64,000 nt of DNA from Bradyrhizobium symbiodeficiens (GCF_002266465.3 NZ_CP029427.2:1862501-1926500), one strand, 5' to 3'. Shown: positions 1 to 11,001, counted from the stretch's first letter. Numbers and translations: made by a program. Notes: generated by a model not told the origin, from the letters alone.

Positions 1-1620
1 CGGCTGGACGCTGTCGGCCATGGTCTGGCGCACCACGACGAGGTTCTTGCCCTGCACCTGCAGGCGCAGCGCTTCTTCGTCGAGGTCCGGCTGCTTCATC
101 AGCCAGTGCGACATCCGCCGCAGCAGATCCAGATGCGGGCCGCCGCCCTCATAGCCGCGCGCCCACAGCCAGATGTGGTCGGAGAGCAGAAGTGCGACGC
201 GACCCTCGCCGAAGCGCGACAGGAACAGAAGCGGCTTGCCGTCGGCTCCCGTCATCACCGGCGGGTTGACGGAATTGCGGGTGTCGACGGTGCGGAAGAA
301 ACGGCTCCAGCGCGGCGGCTCGGAGGCCGAGCCTTCCAGCCCACGCGTGACGGGGTGGCGTTTGCCGACATCGGACAGATGCGCATAGAACGGCTTCTCG
401 GTGACGCCGACCGGTTCGGCAGGCAGCACCGAATCCAGCGGCGTACGCCAGATGCTGGTGTTGGAGGCGTAGTCGGGGCCGGCCGAGACCAGCACCGCGC
501 CGCCGCCGCGCACATAGCGCGCGATGTTGTCGAAATAGGCGATCGGCAGCACGCCCTGGCGGGCGTAGCGGTCGAAGATGATCAGCTGGAATTCGTTGAT
601 TTTCTGCTGGAACAGCTCGCGGGTCGGAAACGCGATCAGCGACAATTCGTTGATCGGCGTGCCGTCCTGCTTCTCCGGCGGACGCAGAATGGTGAAGTGC
701 ACGAGATCGACGCTGGCGTCGGACTTGAGCAGATTGCGCCAGGTGCGCTCGCCCGAATGCGGCTCGCCCGAAACCAGCAGCACGCGCAGCTTGTCGCGGA
801 CGCCGTCGATGGCGACGACCGCGCGGTTGTTCACGGCCGTCAGCTCTCTCTCGAGCGGCGAGGCCTCGATCTCGACGATGTTGGGACCGGCATGCTTGAT
901 GTCGACGCCGACGCTCGCGGCCTGGCCGCTCGAGAGCGTGCGTTCATTGATGACCTCGCCGTCTCGGCGGATCGTGACCTTGGCGCGTTCGCCCGTAACG
1001 CCCTGGTCGTCGAGCCGGTAGCTGATGGTCTGGGTCTGGCCGACGATGCCGAAGCGCGGCGCCGCGGTGATCGCGATGCGCCGGTCGCGCTCGTCTTTCT
1101 GGCCGGTGATCAGCGCATGCACCGGCGCCTGGAAGCCGAGCGCGGCGGCGTTCGCCGGAATGTCGTGGACGCGGCCATCGGTGATCAGGAACGCGCCGGC
1201 GACGCGGTCGACCGGCACGTCCGACAAGGCCGAGGCGAGGGCGCCGAACAGCTTGGTGCCGTCGGTCTCGCCGTCGGCCTGTGCGGCCTCGACGACGCGC
1301 ACCTCCAGCCCCTTGATCTTCTTCAGGCCGTCGACCAGCGCTTCCTGCGCTTGCGCAGCTTCGCGATTGCGGTTGCCGAAATTCTGGCTCGGGCTCTTGT
1401 CGACGACGACGGCGGCCACCGAGGTGAGGGGATCGCGGTCCTCGCGGGTGAAGGAGGGATTGGCGAGCGCCAGCAGGAACAGCGCCAGCGCGGCCACGCG
1501 CACCGCCGCGCCGCGCGCGCGCGCCACCAGCAGCACGATCGCGATGACGACGATCGCGGCGAGCGCGATCCACAGCACGATCGCGGGGACAAGCGGTGTG
1601 AACGCGATACCGTAGTTCAT
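1..1620 (-). CDS. Membrane protein with glutamine-amidotransferase-like region (partial, C-terminus off the left edge)
   Basis: This is a 540-codon open frame on the minus strand that reaches the window edge without a stop. It begins with ATG at 1620, 7 bases after the stop of the DUF4159 gene. The N-terminus has two adjacent membrane segments (about residues 8-32 and 40-52). A von-Willebrand-like region follows (a VVVDKSPS stretch near residue 70). Later there is a GATase1-like fold with segments such as FDRYARQGVLPIAYFDNIARY and GGGAVLVSAGP, resembling uncharacterised membrane proteins of the COG5426 kind. It is the fourth gene of the MoxR cluster, whose members usually act together at the envelope. 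No catalytic Cys-His-Glu triad could be assigned, so enzymatic activity is doubtful. Confidence 0.75.
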   Translation of the reverse strand, partial: MNYGIAFTPLVPAIVLWIALAAIVVIAIVLLVARARGAAVRVAALALFLLALANPSFTREDRDPLTSVAAVVVDKSPSQNFGNRNREAAQAQEALVDGLKKIKGLEVRVVEAAQADGETDGTKLFGALASALSDVPVDRVAGAFLITDGRVHDIPANAAALGFQAPVHALITGQKDERDRRIAITAAPRFGIVGQTQTISYRLDDQGVTGERAKVTIRRDGEVINERTLSSGQAASVGVDIKHAGPNIVEIEASPLERELTAVNNRAVVAIDGVRDKLRVLLVSGEPHSGERTWRNLLKSDASVDLVHFTILRPPEKQDGTPINELSLIAFPTRELFQQKINEFQLIIFDRYARQGVLPIAYFDNIARYVRGGGAVLVSAGPDYASNTSIWRTPLDSVLPAEPVGVTEKPFYAHLSDVGKRHPVTRGLEGSASEPPRWSRFFRTVDTRNSVNPPVMTGADGKPLLFLSRFGEGRVALLLSDHIWLWARGYEGGGPHLDLLRRMSHWLMKQPDLDEEALRLQVQGKNLVVVRQTMADSVQP

Positions 1621-1627
1621 ATCGATC

Positions 1628-4432
1628 CTATTGCCCCAGCCGTTCGATCAGCGCGGGAGCATGCACCTGGTCGGCCTTGTAATTGCCGGTCAGCGTGTAC
1701 ATCACGATGTTGGCGCCGGCGCGGTAGGCGAATTCACGCTGGCGCGTGTCTCCGCCGGTCACCGGCAGCATGGCCTGGCCGTCGGGCCGCACCGCCCAGG
1801 CGCCGGCAAGGTCGTTCGAGGTGATGATGATCGGCGAGACGCCGTCGCCGCCGCGGGCCGGCCGCTGCGCGTTGTCCTCGTCGTCGTCGCGCGGCAGGGC
1901 CTCGACCCAGGTCTGGCCGGTGACGAAGCGGCCGGGGAAGTCGCGCAGCAAATAGAAGGTCTTGGTTAGCACGTGCTCGCGCGGCACCGGCTCCAGCTCG
2001 GGCACGTCGAGCGACGACAGGATCTCGCGCAGCGTCTGCATCCCCGGGGTCTGCGCGGCGCCGTTGGCGCCGGGCGGCGCTTCGATCGCGTCGCGGGTGT
2101 CGAACAGCACGGTGCCGCCCTGCTTCATGTAGGCGTCGATCTTGTTGATGGCGTCCTGCGGCGGCTTGGGCGCGCCCGGCACGATCGGCCAGTAGATCAG
2201 CGGGAAGAAGGCGAGTTCGTCGCGCGCGGGATCGATGCCGACGGGATCGCCAGCTTCGAGTGCGGTGCGCTGCGCCAGGAACAGCGTCAGTCCTGATAGC
2301 CCGGCCTTGACGATGGAATCGACGTCGGCATTGCCTGTCACGACATAGGCGAGGCGGGTCTGCGACGTCGCCTTCATCGCGAAATCGTCCGTAGCGCTGT
2401 CGGCGCGTGACGGCGCGGGCGAGAGTGAGGCGAACAGCAGGCCGAGCACGATCATCGCGGGCGCCGCACGGCGCCGCAGCAGCGCGGCGATCCCGCCGCC
2501 GAGCACCGCGACGATGATGGCGTCGACCAGGAATAGCGCCAGCGCCGTCGACAGCAGCCAGCCGCGCAGGTCCCGCGGCTCGGCATTGGTGTAGGTGGCG
2601 TGCCGGGCGCGCAGGCCCGTGGTATTCAGCGCGGCGATGCGGTCGGCGCTGGCAAGCGTGTTCACGGCGAGCGGTCCTTCGGCCGGGCCATAGAAGCCCG
2701 GCGGATGATCTGACGTGGCGCGGTCGCGGTAATCCGCGGGCAGCGGCTTTGCGGTGGCCGGCGGCGGCCCGAAGGCGCCGAAGCCGTCGAGGATGTGCAG
2801 CGGCGCCACCGTCTCAGCGGTCGCCTCGCCGGCGACGCCTGCGCCGGGTTTGGAGGTGTAGCCGGAGATGTCGACCACCCGCCGCAGCATTTCGACGAAG
2901 GTGCCTGACATCGGCAGATCCGACCAGCGCATGTCGGCGCTGACGTGGAACAGGCTGACCAGCCCCTTGCCGCGATGCTCGCCGGTCACCAGCGGCGTGC
3001 CGTCTTCCAGCGAGGCCCAGCTCTTGGTGGCGAGCACCGCATCGGGCTCGGCCAGCACCTGACGGCTCACGGTCACGTCCTTGGGGACCACGACGCCGGC
3101 AAACGGGCCGTCGGCGGCAAAGGAGGCCAGATGCTGCGGCTTCTCCCAGGTCAGGCTGCCGCCGAGCGTGCGGCCGCCCTTGCGCAGCTTGACCGGCACC
3201 AGATCGTCTTCGGCCTGCGCTAGCCGGGGGCCTGCGAACCGCACCAGCACGCCGCCCTGATCGATCCAGGCATTGAGGCGCTCGCGCAGCTCCGGCGCGA
3301 TGGTGCCGACATCGGCGAGGATGATCATCGGCAGCTTCTGGTCCAAGAATTGTGTGATGCCCTGCTGCGGCGAGCCCTTGTCGGCGAGCCTGACGTCGGC
3401 GAAGGGCGCCAGCGCGCGGGTGAGGTAGAAGGTCGGCGCCAGCAGCGGCTGCGCGGTCTCGCTGGACGCGCCCGACACGATGCCGATGGCGCGGCGGCGC
3501 CAGCGCTTGTCGAGCAGCTGCACCGCGCCGGCGGAGCGCTCGCCCGAGATCTCGAGCCGTGTGATGTCGTTGCGCAGCTCGACCGGCAGATCGAACGCAG
3601 CGTCGGTCTCCTTGTCCTGCGGACCGAACGAGAAACGCGCCTCTCCGATCGGCGAAGCCTTCTGATCCAGCGCGCGCACGGTGCCGATCGCGATGCCGCT
3701 GTCGGTGCGCAGCACCTTCACCGTCATCTTCGCCGCCGCGTTCTCGGCCGCGACCAGCGCCAGCGGCGAGGAGGTGCCGCCTTCGAAGATGGTCAGGCTG
3801 CGATCGCCGATGGTCTTGCCGAGGCCGGCGACGAAGTCCTCGCCGCGGCCGGTGTCGACGCCGTCGGACAGCCAGGCGATCTCGCAATCGCCGGTGGCTT
3901 TCAGGAAACGATCGACCGCGGCCAGCGTCTCGACACGATCGATCGAATAGGGCTTTGGCGCGAGCTGCCGCAACGCGACGCGCGCGGCGCCCGCCGGCAT
4001 CAGGGTGATGTCGCGGTTCGGCTCGGACAGCGGCACCAGCGCGATCGCGCGGCGGTCGTTGTCGGCATTGGCGATCAGCTCGTCGGCGGCCCTGATCCTG
4101 ACGTCCCAGTGCGACGCCGCGCTCCAGCCGTCGTCGAGCATGATCATCAGCGGCGCCTTGCTGTCGGCTGCGCCCGTTTGCGGATTCCAGATCGGGCCGG
4201 CGGCCGCGAAGATGACGAGAGCCGCAGCCAGGAGGCGCAATGCGGTCAGCCACCACGGCGTCCGCGAGGGTGTCTCCTCCCGCGGGGCGATGTCGAACAG
4301 CAGGCGCGTCGGCGGAAACTCGATGCGGCGCGGCCGTGGCGGCATGACGCGCAACAGCCACCACAGCACCGGCAGGCTGACGAGGCCGATCAGGAGCAGC
4401 GGTTCGGTGAAGGCGAGCGGCAGTCCCATCAT
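1628..4432 (-). CDS. BatA N-terminal / DUF4159 domain membrane protein
   Basis: The 934-residue protein starts with the aerotolerance-regulator (BatA) N-terminal pattern: two membrane helices around a PPRPRRIEFPPTRLLF segment. A long extracytoplasmic part follows with von-Willebrand-like and amidotransferase-like stretches. A membrane segment lies near residue 650, and a C-terminal DUF4159 domain starts near residue 690 (RLAYVVTGNADVDSIVKAGL, then FFPLIYWPI). The start codon overlaps the stop of the upstream DUF58 gene by 4 bases, so translation is probably coupled. Proteins of this kind accompany MoxR and DUF58 in many alphaproteobacteria. The role is thought to be chaperone-like or stress-related at the envelope, but it is not established. 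Confidence 0.88.
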   Translation of the reverse strand: MMGLPLAFTEPLLLIGLVSLPVLWWLLRVMPPRPRRIEFPPTRLLFDIAPREETPSRTPWWLTALRLLAAALVIFAAAGPIWNPQTGAADSKAPLMIMLDDGWSAASHWDVRIRAADELIANADNDRRAIALVPLSEPNRDITLMPAGAARVALRQLAPKPYSIDRVETLAAVDRFLKATGDCEIAWLSDGVDTGRGEDFVAGLGKTIGDRSLTIFEGGTSSPLALVAAENAAAKMTVKVLRTDSGIAIGTVRALDQKASPIGEARFSFGPQDKETDAAFDLPVELRNDITRLEISGERSAGAVQLLDKRWRRRAIGIVSGASSETAQPLLAPTFYLTRALAPFADVRLADKGSPQQGITQFLDQKLPMIILADVGTIAPELRERLNAWIDQGGVLVRFAGPRLAQAEDDLVPVKLRKGGRTLGGSLTWEKPQHLASFAADGPFAGVVVPKDVTVSRQVLAEPDAVLATKSWASLEDGTPLVTGEHRGKGLVSLFHVSADMRWSDLPMSGTFVEMLRRVVDISGYTSKPGAGVAGEATAETVAPLHILDGFGAFGPPPATAKPLPADYRDRATSDHPPGFYGPAEGPLAVNTLASADRIAALNTTGLRARHATYTNAEPRDLRGWLLSTALALFLVDAIIVAVLGGGIAALLRRRAAPAMIVLGLLFASLSPAPSRADSATDDFAMKATSQTRLAYVVTGNADVDSIVKAGLSGLTLFLAQRTALEAGDPVGIDPARDELAFFPLIYWPIVPGAPKPPQDAINKIDAYMKQGGTVLFDTRDAIEAPPGANGAAQTPGMQTLREILSSLDVPELEPVPREHVLTKTFYLLRDFPGRFVTGQTWVEALPRDDDEDNAQRPARGGDGVSPIIITSNDLAGAWAVRPDGQAMLPVTGGDTRQREFAYRAGANIVMYTLTGNYKADQVHAPALIERLGQ

Positions 4433-5372
4433 GCGGCCGGCCCCGCCTTGATCGTCGTGGTGCGGGCGCCCGATTTGCTCACCTGCATGCCGGCATGCAG
4501 GAACAGCAGCAGCTCCGCGGCGGAGCGGTCGGTGGCGTGCGTGGTGAACAGCCAGTCCAGCTTGTTGGTCTCGGCGCGAATCTGGTCGCGGTGCAGCGCC
4601 AGCCGCGTGGTGTAATCCTGCGCCCAGCTTTCGGCGCGGCCGGCGGTGATGACGCCGAAGCCTTCCGGCTCGACGAACTCGACGCGGCCGGAATAGGGGA
4701 ACGATTCCTCGGCGGGATCGACGATCTGCACCAGCGTGCCATGCGCGCCGGAGCCTGAGAGGCCTGCGAGCGTCGTCCTGATCTCCGCGATCGGCGACCA
4801 GAAGTCCGACAGCACGATCGTCTCGGCCAGCGCCGCCGGCACGAAGGACGGCGGCAGGCTCAGCCGGTCGGCATCGTCATGCAGCATCGCCTGCGCCATC
4901 TTGTCGATGATGCTGCGGCTCGTGGTCGGCGCCATCAGGCCGGGAATGCCGACGCGTTCGCCGCCGGCGACGAGCAACTCGGCCAGCGCGAAGGCGACGA
5001 TCAGCGTGCGCTCGAGTTTTGACTCGCGCGCGGTCTTCGAGGCGAACGCCATCGACGGCGAACGATCCGGCCAGATCCACACCGTGTGCGAGGCTTCCCA
5101 TTCGAGCTCGCGGACATAGAGATGGTCGTCGCGCGCCGAGCGGCGCCAATCGACGTTCTGCGCCGGCTCGCCGGAGACGAAGCGGCGGTATTGCCAGAAA
5201 TTCTCGCCGGAGCCGGCGCGGCGGCGGCCGTGCAGGCCATGGATGACGTTGGCGGCGATGCGGCGGGCTTCGAGCACCAGGCGCGGCAAGGAGGCTGCGA
5301 GCGTGCGGCTTTCGCCATCGGCACGTCGGATCGCGATGATCTCCTTCGCTGGGTGCCCGTTCTCCGCTGCCA

Positions 5373-5376
<4 letters not shown>
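4429..5376 (-). CDS. DUF58 domain-containing protein
   Basis: The 315-residue protein carries the DUF58 signature near residues 50-100: G-x-G-E-N-F-x-x-Y-R near the start, then NVDWRRSARDD and a VRELEWE segment. It continues as a von-Willebrand-A-like fold with a degenerate metal site (DRSPSM). It contains no predicted membrane helix. It overlaps moxR upstream and the DUF4159 gene downstream by 4 bases each. In the family, DUF58 proteins are partners of MoxR ATPases, and MoxR is thought to remodel or activate them. The substrate here cannot be read from the sequence. Confidence 0.92.
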
Positions 5377-6371
<995 letters not shown>

Positions 6372-6641
6372 CAGTCTAGCTCCTTCAGCCCGCCATGCTG
6401 CTTGCCTGGGCCGTCATGTCATCGCATTTGGTCATCACGTCAGATCATGGCGCCTATGCTAGACTTGCAGGAAGGCCATGTATTCGTTGAATTAACCTAT
6501 CCCCACCTTATCGGCTTCGGGTTATGTACGGCATCACGAAGTGGCGACCTTGCACACCGGACTAATCCGGGGTGGAACCGTGCACCCGAGTACAACGTAG
6601 ACCTGCACCAATCGTGCCAAAGGACAAAGTCAGGGCAAACC

Positions 6642-7253
6642 ATGGCGAACCAAGGGCAGAGTGCCGATCGCGGTCTTGAGGGGCTGACTGCTGCCGCCAA
6701 AAGTGCTGCCAATAGCGAAGGCGCCAAGAAGGGGCTGCCTCCGGTGCATCTGTGGAATCCGCCGTTTTGCGGCGATCTCGACATCCGAATCGCCTCAGAT
6801 GGTACTTGGTTCTACTTGGGCACGCCAATCGGGCGTCCCGCTCTGGTCCGGCTGTTCTCGACCGTCCTCAAGCGCGAGGGCGACAAGCATTTCCTGGTCA
6901 CGCCGGTGGAGAAGGTCGGCATCCGCGTCGACGATGCGCCTTTCATGGCGGTCGAGATGCAGAAGGACGGCGAGGGAGAGCATCGCGTGCTGCGCTTCCG
7001 CACCAATGTCGATGACTGGGTCACCTGCGATGCCGCGCATGGCTTGCGTTTCGAGCAGGCCGAGGACGGCGGGCTGACGCCGTACCTGCATGTTCGCGCC
7101 GATCTCTGGGCCAAGGTCACACGAGCGCTCTACTACGATCTGGTTGACATGGGCGAGGAGCGGATGGTCGATGGCCAGCCGATGTTCGGCGTCGAATCAT
7201 CGGGCGAATTCTTCGCCATGGCCGATGCGGAGCAGGTGAGGGCCGCGCTTTGA
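6642..7253 (+). CDS. DUF1285 domain-containing protein
   Basis: The frame encodes a 203-residue protein from ATG at 6642. The upstream extension of the same frame is antisense to moxR and was discarded. The body matches the DUF1285 pattern: LWNPPFCGDLDIRIASDGTW, then a GTPIGRPALVRLFSTVLKRE segment and a two-lobed beta-rich fold. It is divergent from moxR and is the first gene of a plus-strand run. Its last four bases overlap the TTG start of the CoA pyrophosphatase gene. No enzymatic function is known for the family, so the name describes only the fold family. Confidence 0.88.
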   Translation: MANQGQSADRGLEGLTAAAKSAANSEGAKKGLPPVHLWNPPFCGDLDIRIASDGTWFYLGTPIGRPALVRLFSTVLKREGDKHFLVTPVEKVGIRVDDAPFMAVEMQKDGEGEHRVLRFRTNVDDWVTCDAAHGLRFEQAEDGGLTPYLHVRADLWAKVTRALYYDLVDMGEERMVDGQPMFGVESSGEFFAMADAEQVRAAL

Positions 7254-7921
7254 ACAAGCCTATCCTGAAAAGCGATCCTGTCGCCGTCGGCGCGGCGGAT
7301 TTCTTCGCCCGCTCGAAGACGAAGCTCGGCTTCGACGTTCCGCTCGGCCTCTACGATCCGAACATCATTCCGGCTTCGGGCGATCCCGGCACCGACAAGA
7401 TGCTCGAGATCGTCGCGCGCGAGCAGCCGGTGCGCCCCGCGGCGGTCCTGATCGCGGTGGTCGATCATCCCGAGCCGACCATCCTGCTGACACAGCGCTC
7501 GGCGCATCTCAACGACCATGCCGGCCAGATCGCTTTCCCCGGCGGCAAGATCGACGCGACCGATTCCTCGCCGCTGGACGCGGCGCTGCGCGAGGCCGAG
7601 GAGGAGGTCGGGTTGTCCAGAGACTTCGTCGAGCCGCTCGGCTATCTCGATCTCTACGGCACCGCCTTCGGTTTCCGCATCCTGCCGACGGTCGCGAGGG
7701 TCAGGCCCGGCTTCGAGCTCACCATCAACCGTTCCGAGGTTGATGACGCGTTCGAGGTGCCGCTATCCTTCCTGATGAATCCGGTGAACCATCAGGTGCA
7801 CAGCAAGGAATTCCGCGGCATGGAGCGGTCCTATTACGCGATGCCGTTCGCGGAACGCTACATCTGGGGCGCGACGGCGGGCATGCTGCGTGTGCTCTAT
7901 GAGCGGATCTATTCATCATGA
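7250..7921 (+). CDS. CoA pyrophosphatase (NUDIX hydrolase, NudL-like)
   Basis: The 223-residue protein has the CoA-pyrophosphatase signature LLTQRSAHLNDHAGQIAFPG at about residues 79-98. The NUDIX box follows at about 98-122, with GGKID, REAEEEVGL and the metal-binding glutamates. Such enzymes cleave CoA or oxidised CoA to 3',5'-ADP and phosphopantetheine. The start is a TTG overlapping the previous stop. No ATG lies close enough to keep the full domain, so the TTG is accepted. It overlaps the next gene by 4 bases, which suggests an operon with the CCA enzyme, a pairing seen in related genomes. Confidence 0.9.
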   Translation: MNKPILKSDPVAVGAADFFARSKTKLGFDVPLGLYDPNIIPASGDPGTDKMLEIVAREQPVRPAAVLIAVVDHPEPTILLTQRSAHLNDHAGQIAFPGGKIDATDSSPLDAALREAEEEVGLSRDFVEPLGYLDLYGTAFGFRILPTVARVRPGFELTINRSEVDDAFEVPLSFLMNPVNHQVHSKEFRGMERSYYAMPFAERYIWGATAGMLRVLYERIYSS

Positions 7922-8181
7922 TCCGGCCGGTTCTGACCGAGATCGGAATCTTCCTCGTTCCCTTTGCCGTCTATGCGCTGTTCCTGGCCGCGACGCGCTC
8001 CGGCCTGTTCGCGCGATCGTCCTGGCCGGTGACCGTCGTTGCGCGGCTCGTCCTTGCCGCGCTGGTGCTGGTGATCGCGGGGCTGATCGGCTTTGCGCAT
8101 TTCTCCGGCGCCGCCCCGGATTCGACCTACGTTCCCGCCCATATCGAGAACGGCCGGCTGGTGCCGGGCGTGGAAAAATAG
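7918..8181 (+). CDS. DUF6111 family small membrane protein
   Basis: The 87-residue protein has two membrane helices, about residues 8-26 and 42-63. A short tail ends in DSTYVPAHIENGRLVPGVEK, which is characteristic of small alphaproteobacterial proteins annotated as DUF6111. It overlaps the CoA pyrophosphatase gene by 4 bases and lies 10 bases upstream of the CCA-enzyme gene, so it is co-transcribed with both. No function is known. The conserved position between these two genes in relatives is the only hint. Confidence 0.82.
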   Translation: MIRPVLTEIGIFLVPFAVYALFLAATRSGLFARSSWPVTVVARLVLAALVLVIAGLIGFAHFSGAAPDSTYVPAHIENGRLVPGVEK

Positions 8182-8191
8182 GGGCCGCACG

Positions 8192-9460
8192 ATGAGCGCG
8201 GAGCCGATATTTGCCCCGATTCTTGCCGATGCGCCCTGGCTGACCGCAGGCGGGACCGCGCGCGTCCTGCAATTGCTCAACGCTGACGGCGAAGAGGCGC
8301 GGGTGGTCGGCGGCGCCGTGCGCAACGCGCTGCTCGGCCTGACGCCCGGCGACATCGACATCGCGACCACGGCGCGGCCGGAGGAGGTGATCCGGCGCGC
8401 CAAGGCTGCCGGCATCAAGAGCGTGCCGACCGGCATCGACCACGGCACAGTCACGCTGGTCATCGACAGCCACCCCTATGAAGTCACCACGCTGCGCGAG
8501 GACACCGAGACCTTCGGCCGCAAGGCCAAGGTCGCGTTCGGACGCGACTGGGTGAAGGACGCCGAGCGGCGCGACTTCACCATGAACGGCCTGTCGGTCG
8601 ATGCGCGCGGCGTCGTCTACGACCATGTCGGCGGCATCGCGGATGCCAAAGCGCGCCGCGTGCGCTTCATCGGCGATCCCGACCAGCGCATCGCGGAGGA
8701 TTATCTGCGTATCCTGCGCTTCTTCCGCATCCACGCCGCCTTCGGTGCCGGCGATCCCGACCGCGACGGCTATCTCGCTTGCATCCGGGGGCGTGCGGGT
8801 CTGGCCAACCTCTCGGCCGAGCGGGTGCGGATGGAGATGCTGAAGCTGCTGGTGGCCGGCGGCGCGTCCGCGGCAGTGCTGGCCATGGCCGAGGGCGGAT
8901 TGCTGCAGGCGCTGACCGGCGGCGTCGCCTATACCGGGCCGCTGTCGGCGATGATCGCGATCGAGCGCGAGCTCGGCCTCGCTGCAAGCAGCACGCGGCG
9001 CCTCGCCGCGCTGACCGTCGCCGTGACCGAAGATGCCAAGCGGGTCGCCGCGCGGCTGCGGCTCTCCAATGCCGAAACCAAGGCACTGGATTCGATGGGC
9101 CATCGCTGGTGGCGCTTCGCCACCAAGGACGAGGCCAATGGGCGGCGTCTGCTCTATCGGCTCGGCCCCGAACGTTATCACGATCGTGTGTTGCTGGGCT
9201 GGGCGCGGGCCGGTGGCGACGTCACCTCGACGCACTGGCGCGCGCTCGCCGAACTGCCGCAGCGCTGGACTGCGCCGAAATTTCCGCTCAAGGCCGCCGA
9301 CTTCATCGCGCGCGGTCTGGCGGAGGGACCCGCGCTTGGACATGTGTTGACGCTCGCCGAGGACGCTTGGCTTGCGGCGGATTTTCCACTAGATGATGCC
9401 GCGCTCGCTACCATCGCCGATCAAGCTGCGGCCCGCATCAGCCGCGATGAGAGAACGTGA
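8192..9460 (+). CDS. cca: CCA tRNA nucleotidyltransferase
   Basis: The enzyme adds or repairs the 3'-CCA end of tRNAs. The 422-residue protein starts at ATG 8192; an upstream in-frame extension would run through the DUF6111 gene and was rejected. The class II nucleotidyltransferase head is clear: VVGGAVRNALLG near residue 35, then the metal-binding DIDIAT motif. An RRDFTMNGLSVDARG motif and the DQRIAEDYLRILRFFRIHA motif follow. No HD domain is visible, as is usual in the alphaproteobacterial form. The stop overlaps the GTG start of the next gene by 4 bases. Confidence 0.93.
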   Translation: MSAEPIFAPILADAPWLTAGGTARVLQLLNADGEEARVVGGAVRNALLGLTPGDIDIATTARPEEVIRRAKAAGIKSVPTGIDHGTVTLVIDSHPYEVTTLREDTETFGRKAKVAFGRDWVKDAERRDFTMNGLSVDARGVVYDHVGGIADAKARRVRFIGDPDQRIAEDYLRILRFFRIHAAFGAGDPDRDGYLACIRGRAGLANLSAERVRMEMLKLLVAGGASAAVLAMAEGGLLQALTGGVAYTGPLSAMIAIERELGLAASSTRRLAALTVAVTEDAKRVAARLRLSNAETKALDSMGHRWWRFATKDEANGRRLLYRLGPERYHDRVLLGWARAGGDVTSTHWRALAELPQRWTAPKFPLKAADFIARGLAEGPALGHVLTLAEDAWLAADFPLDDAALATIADQAAARISRDERT

Positions 9461-10227
9461 CCATCGTCTCAGGCTTCGCCGACATCTCGATCTTTCAGCT
9501 CCTGCTGGTCGCGTTGATGGCGTTGTTTGCTTCGATCATCGGTGGTCTCGCCGGCTATGGCACCGGCGCCCTGATGCCGCTGGTGCTGGTGCCGCTGGTC
9601 GGCGCCGAGCCCGTGGTGCCGATCATCGCGATCTCCGCGATGTTCACCAATTCGAGCCGTGCACTCGCCTATATTCGTTATGCCGATCGCCGCCGCGCGC
9701 TGATCGTGCTCGCCTGCGCAGGCCTGACGACCGCACTCGGCGCCTATGGCTATACCCGCCTCACCAACGCCGGCGCGGCACTGGTGATCGGCTCGATGCT
9801 GATCCTCAGCGTGCCGCTGCGCCGCGTGCTCCGCCGCCGAAAGGTCAGGATCGGCGACAGCGGCCTTGCCGCTGGCTCGGTGGGTTACGGCGTGCTGGTC
9901 GGCGGTACCTCCGGCTCCGGCGTGATCCTGCTCTCGCTCCTGATGGCCGCGGGCCTCGAAGGCGCCGCCGTGATCGCAACGGACGCCATGATCTCGCTCG
10001 GTACCGGCCTGATCAAGATCTCGGTGTTCGGCCTGGCCGGCGCCGTCACCGCGCAGGTGCTCGCCCTCGCGCTGCTGATCGGCGCGATCGCGATCCCCGG
10101 CGCGTTCCTGGCAAAAGCTTTTGTGGAGCGGATGCCGCTGCACATCCACACCGCGATCCTCGATGTCGCGGTGATCACCGGCGGGCTGGTGATGATTTCA
10201 GCGGCGGCGAGGCAGCTGATCGCGTAG
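9457..10227 (+). CDS. TauE/SafE (TSUP) family permease
   Basis: The 256-residue protein is almost entirely hydrophobic, with seven to eight predicted membrane helices. It shows the repeated TSUP motif GGLAGYGTGALMPLVLVPL near residues 28-46 and a second half with GVLVGGTSGSGVILLSLLMAAG. Members export or import sulfite, sulfoacetate or other small organic anions. The substrate cannot be deduced here. The start is GTG at 9457, overlapping the cca stop. The gene ends 11 bases before the stop of the convergent membrane protein. Confidence 0.87.
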   Translation: MTIVSGFADISIFQLLLVALMALFASIIGGLAGYGTGALMPLVLVPLVGAEPVVPIIAISAMFTNSSRALAYIRYADRRRALIVLACAGLTTALGAYGYTRLTNAGAALVIGSMLILSVPLRRVLRRRKVRIGDSGLAAGSVGYGVLVGGTSGSGVILLSLLMAAGLEGAAVIATDAMISLGTGLIKISVFGLAGAVTAQVLALALLIGAIAIPGAFLAKAFVERMPLHIHTAILDVAVITGGLVMISAAARQLIA

Positions 10228-10237
10228 ACGACCCGGC

Positions 10238-10804
10238 TCAGCGCACAGTCGCATCGGGCGCCGCGTTCAACGGCGCTCCCCCGACCGATATCGGGCCGGT
10301 CGGGGCCGTTGGGCGCGGTGGCTTCTTTTGCTTCGGGGCGAGGCGCGCTGTTGCAGCGGGCGCAACGGGAGGCATTGAAGCCGATGGCATCGCGGCACTG
10401 GGGGCAGCCAGCGGAGCCGGTGTGACCGATGCCTGCGGGGCCGGGCTCCTCACTGCGTCAATTTTCGAGCTGAGGTTGGCAAGTTGACTTACGATCGCCT
10501 TCAATTGCTCTTGCTGATCGGCGATGGCCCTGTCGATCGCCGCCAGGTCGTCGGCCGTCTTTTGTTGCGCGGCGAGCAGGTCAGTCATGATCGCCTTGTC
10601 ATTGGATCTGCTGTCGGCATCCCCATCCTCGCGTCCGGCGGACTGACTGAACAATCCCGGGTTCAGCCAGACGTAACCTGCCCCTGCGCCTGCGAGCGCC
10701 AGGACAACGACCACGAAGAGCGCGAACGGCCATCGGCGACGCGGCGCGGGCACCAAGGGCGGTGGGTCCACAACTGGCCAATTCGGAGGCGATTCGATGC
10801 TCAT
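10238..10804 (-). CDS. Hypothetical single-pass membrane protein with Pro/Ala-rich tail
   Basis: I do not recognise a family. The 188-residue protein has a short proline-rich cytoplasmic N-terminus, one membrane helix (about residues 26-48), a coiled-coil stretch with heptad-like QQKTADDLAAIDRAIADQQE (about 80-115), and a long Ala/Pro-rich tail. Such tails often cross the periplasm. It lies on the same strand as opgH but 197 bases downstream of it, and it converges with the TauE/SafE gene. Coding frame and composition look like a real gene, but function is unknown. Confidence 0.65.
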   Translation of the reverse strand: MSIESPPNWPVVDPPPLVPAPRRRWPFALFVVVVLALAGAGAGYVWLNPGLFSQSAGREDGDADSRSNDKAIMTDLLAAQQKTADDLAAIDRAIADQQEQLKAIVSQLANLSSKIDAVRSPAPQASVTPAPLAAPSAAMPSASMPPVAPAATARLAPKQKKPPRPTAPTGPISVGGAPLNAAPDATVR

Positions 10805-11001
10805 CCGAACGTCCTAGTCAGCCTTTTCGTCCAACGCAATTGGTGCGGCAGCGATCGGCAGCCGTGAGCAAGGGACGCCCGGCAGCACCGCGCTGCGGTC
10901 GCCGATGCCGATGGACGTGATCGGGTCAGCGCTGCCGGATCGGCAAGACGCCGCTTTCGCTTCGGCATTCTGGCACGCGATAACGGCTTGCGCCGCGATG
11001 G

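Noticed and set aside
106..1824. A 572-codon plus-strand frame at the left edge
   Set aside because: The minus strand carries a membrane protein with a sensible start, ribosome-site distance and hydrophobic helices; the plus-strand product is Arg/Asp/Gly-rich noise.
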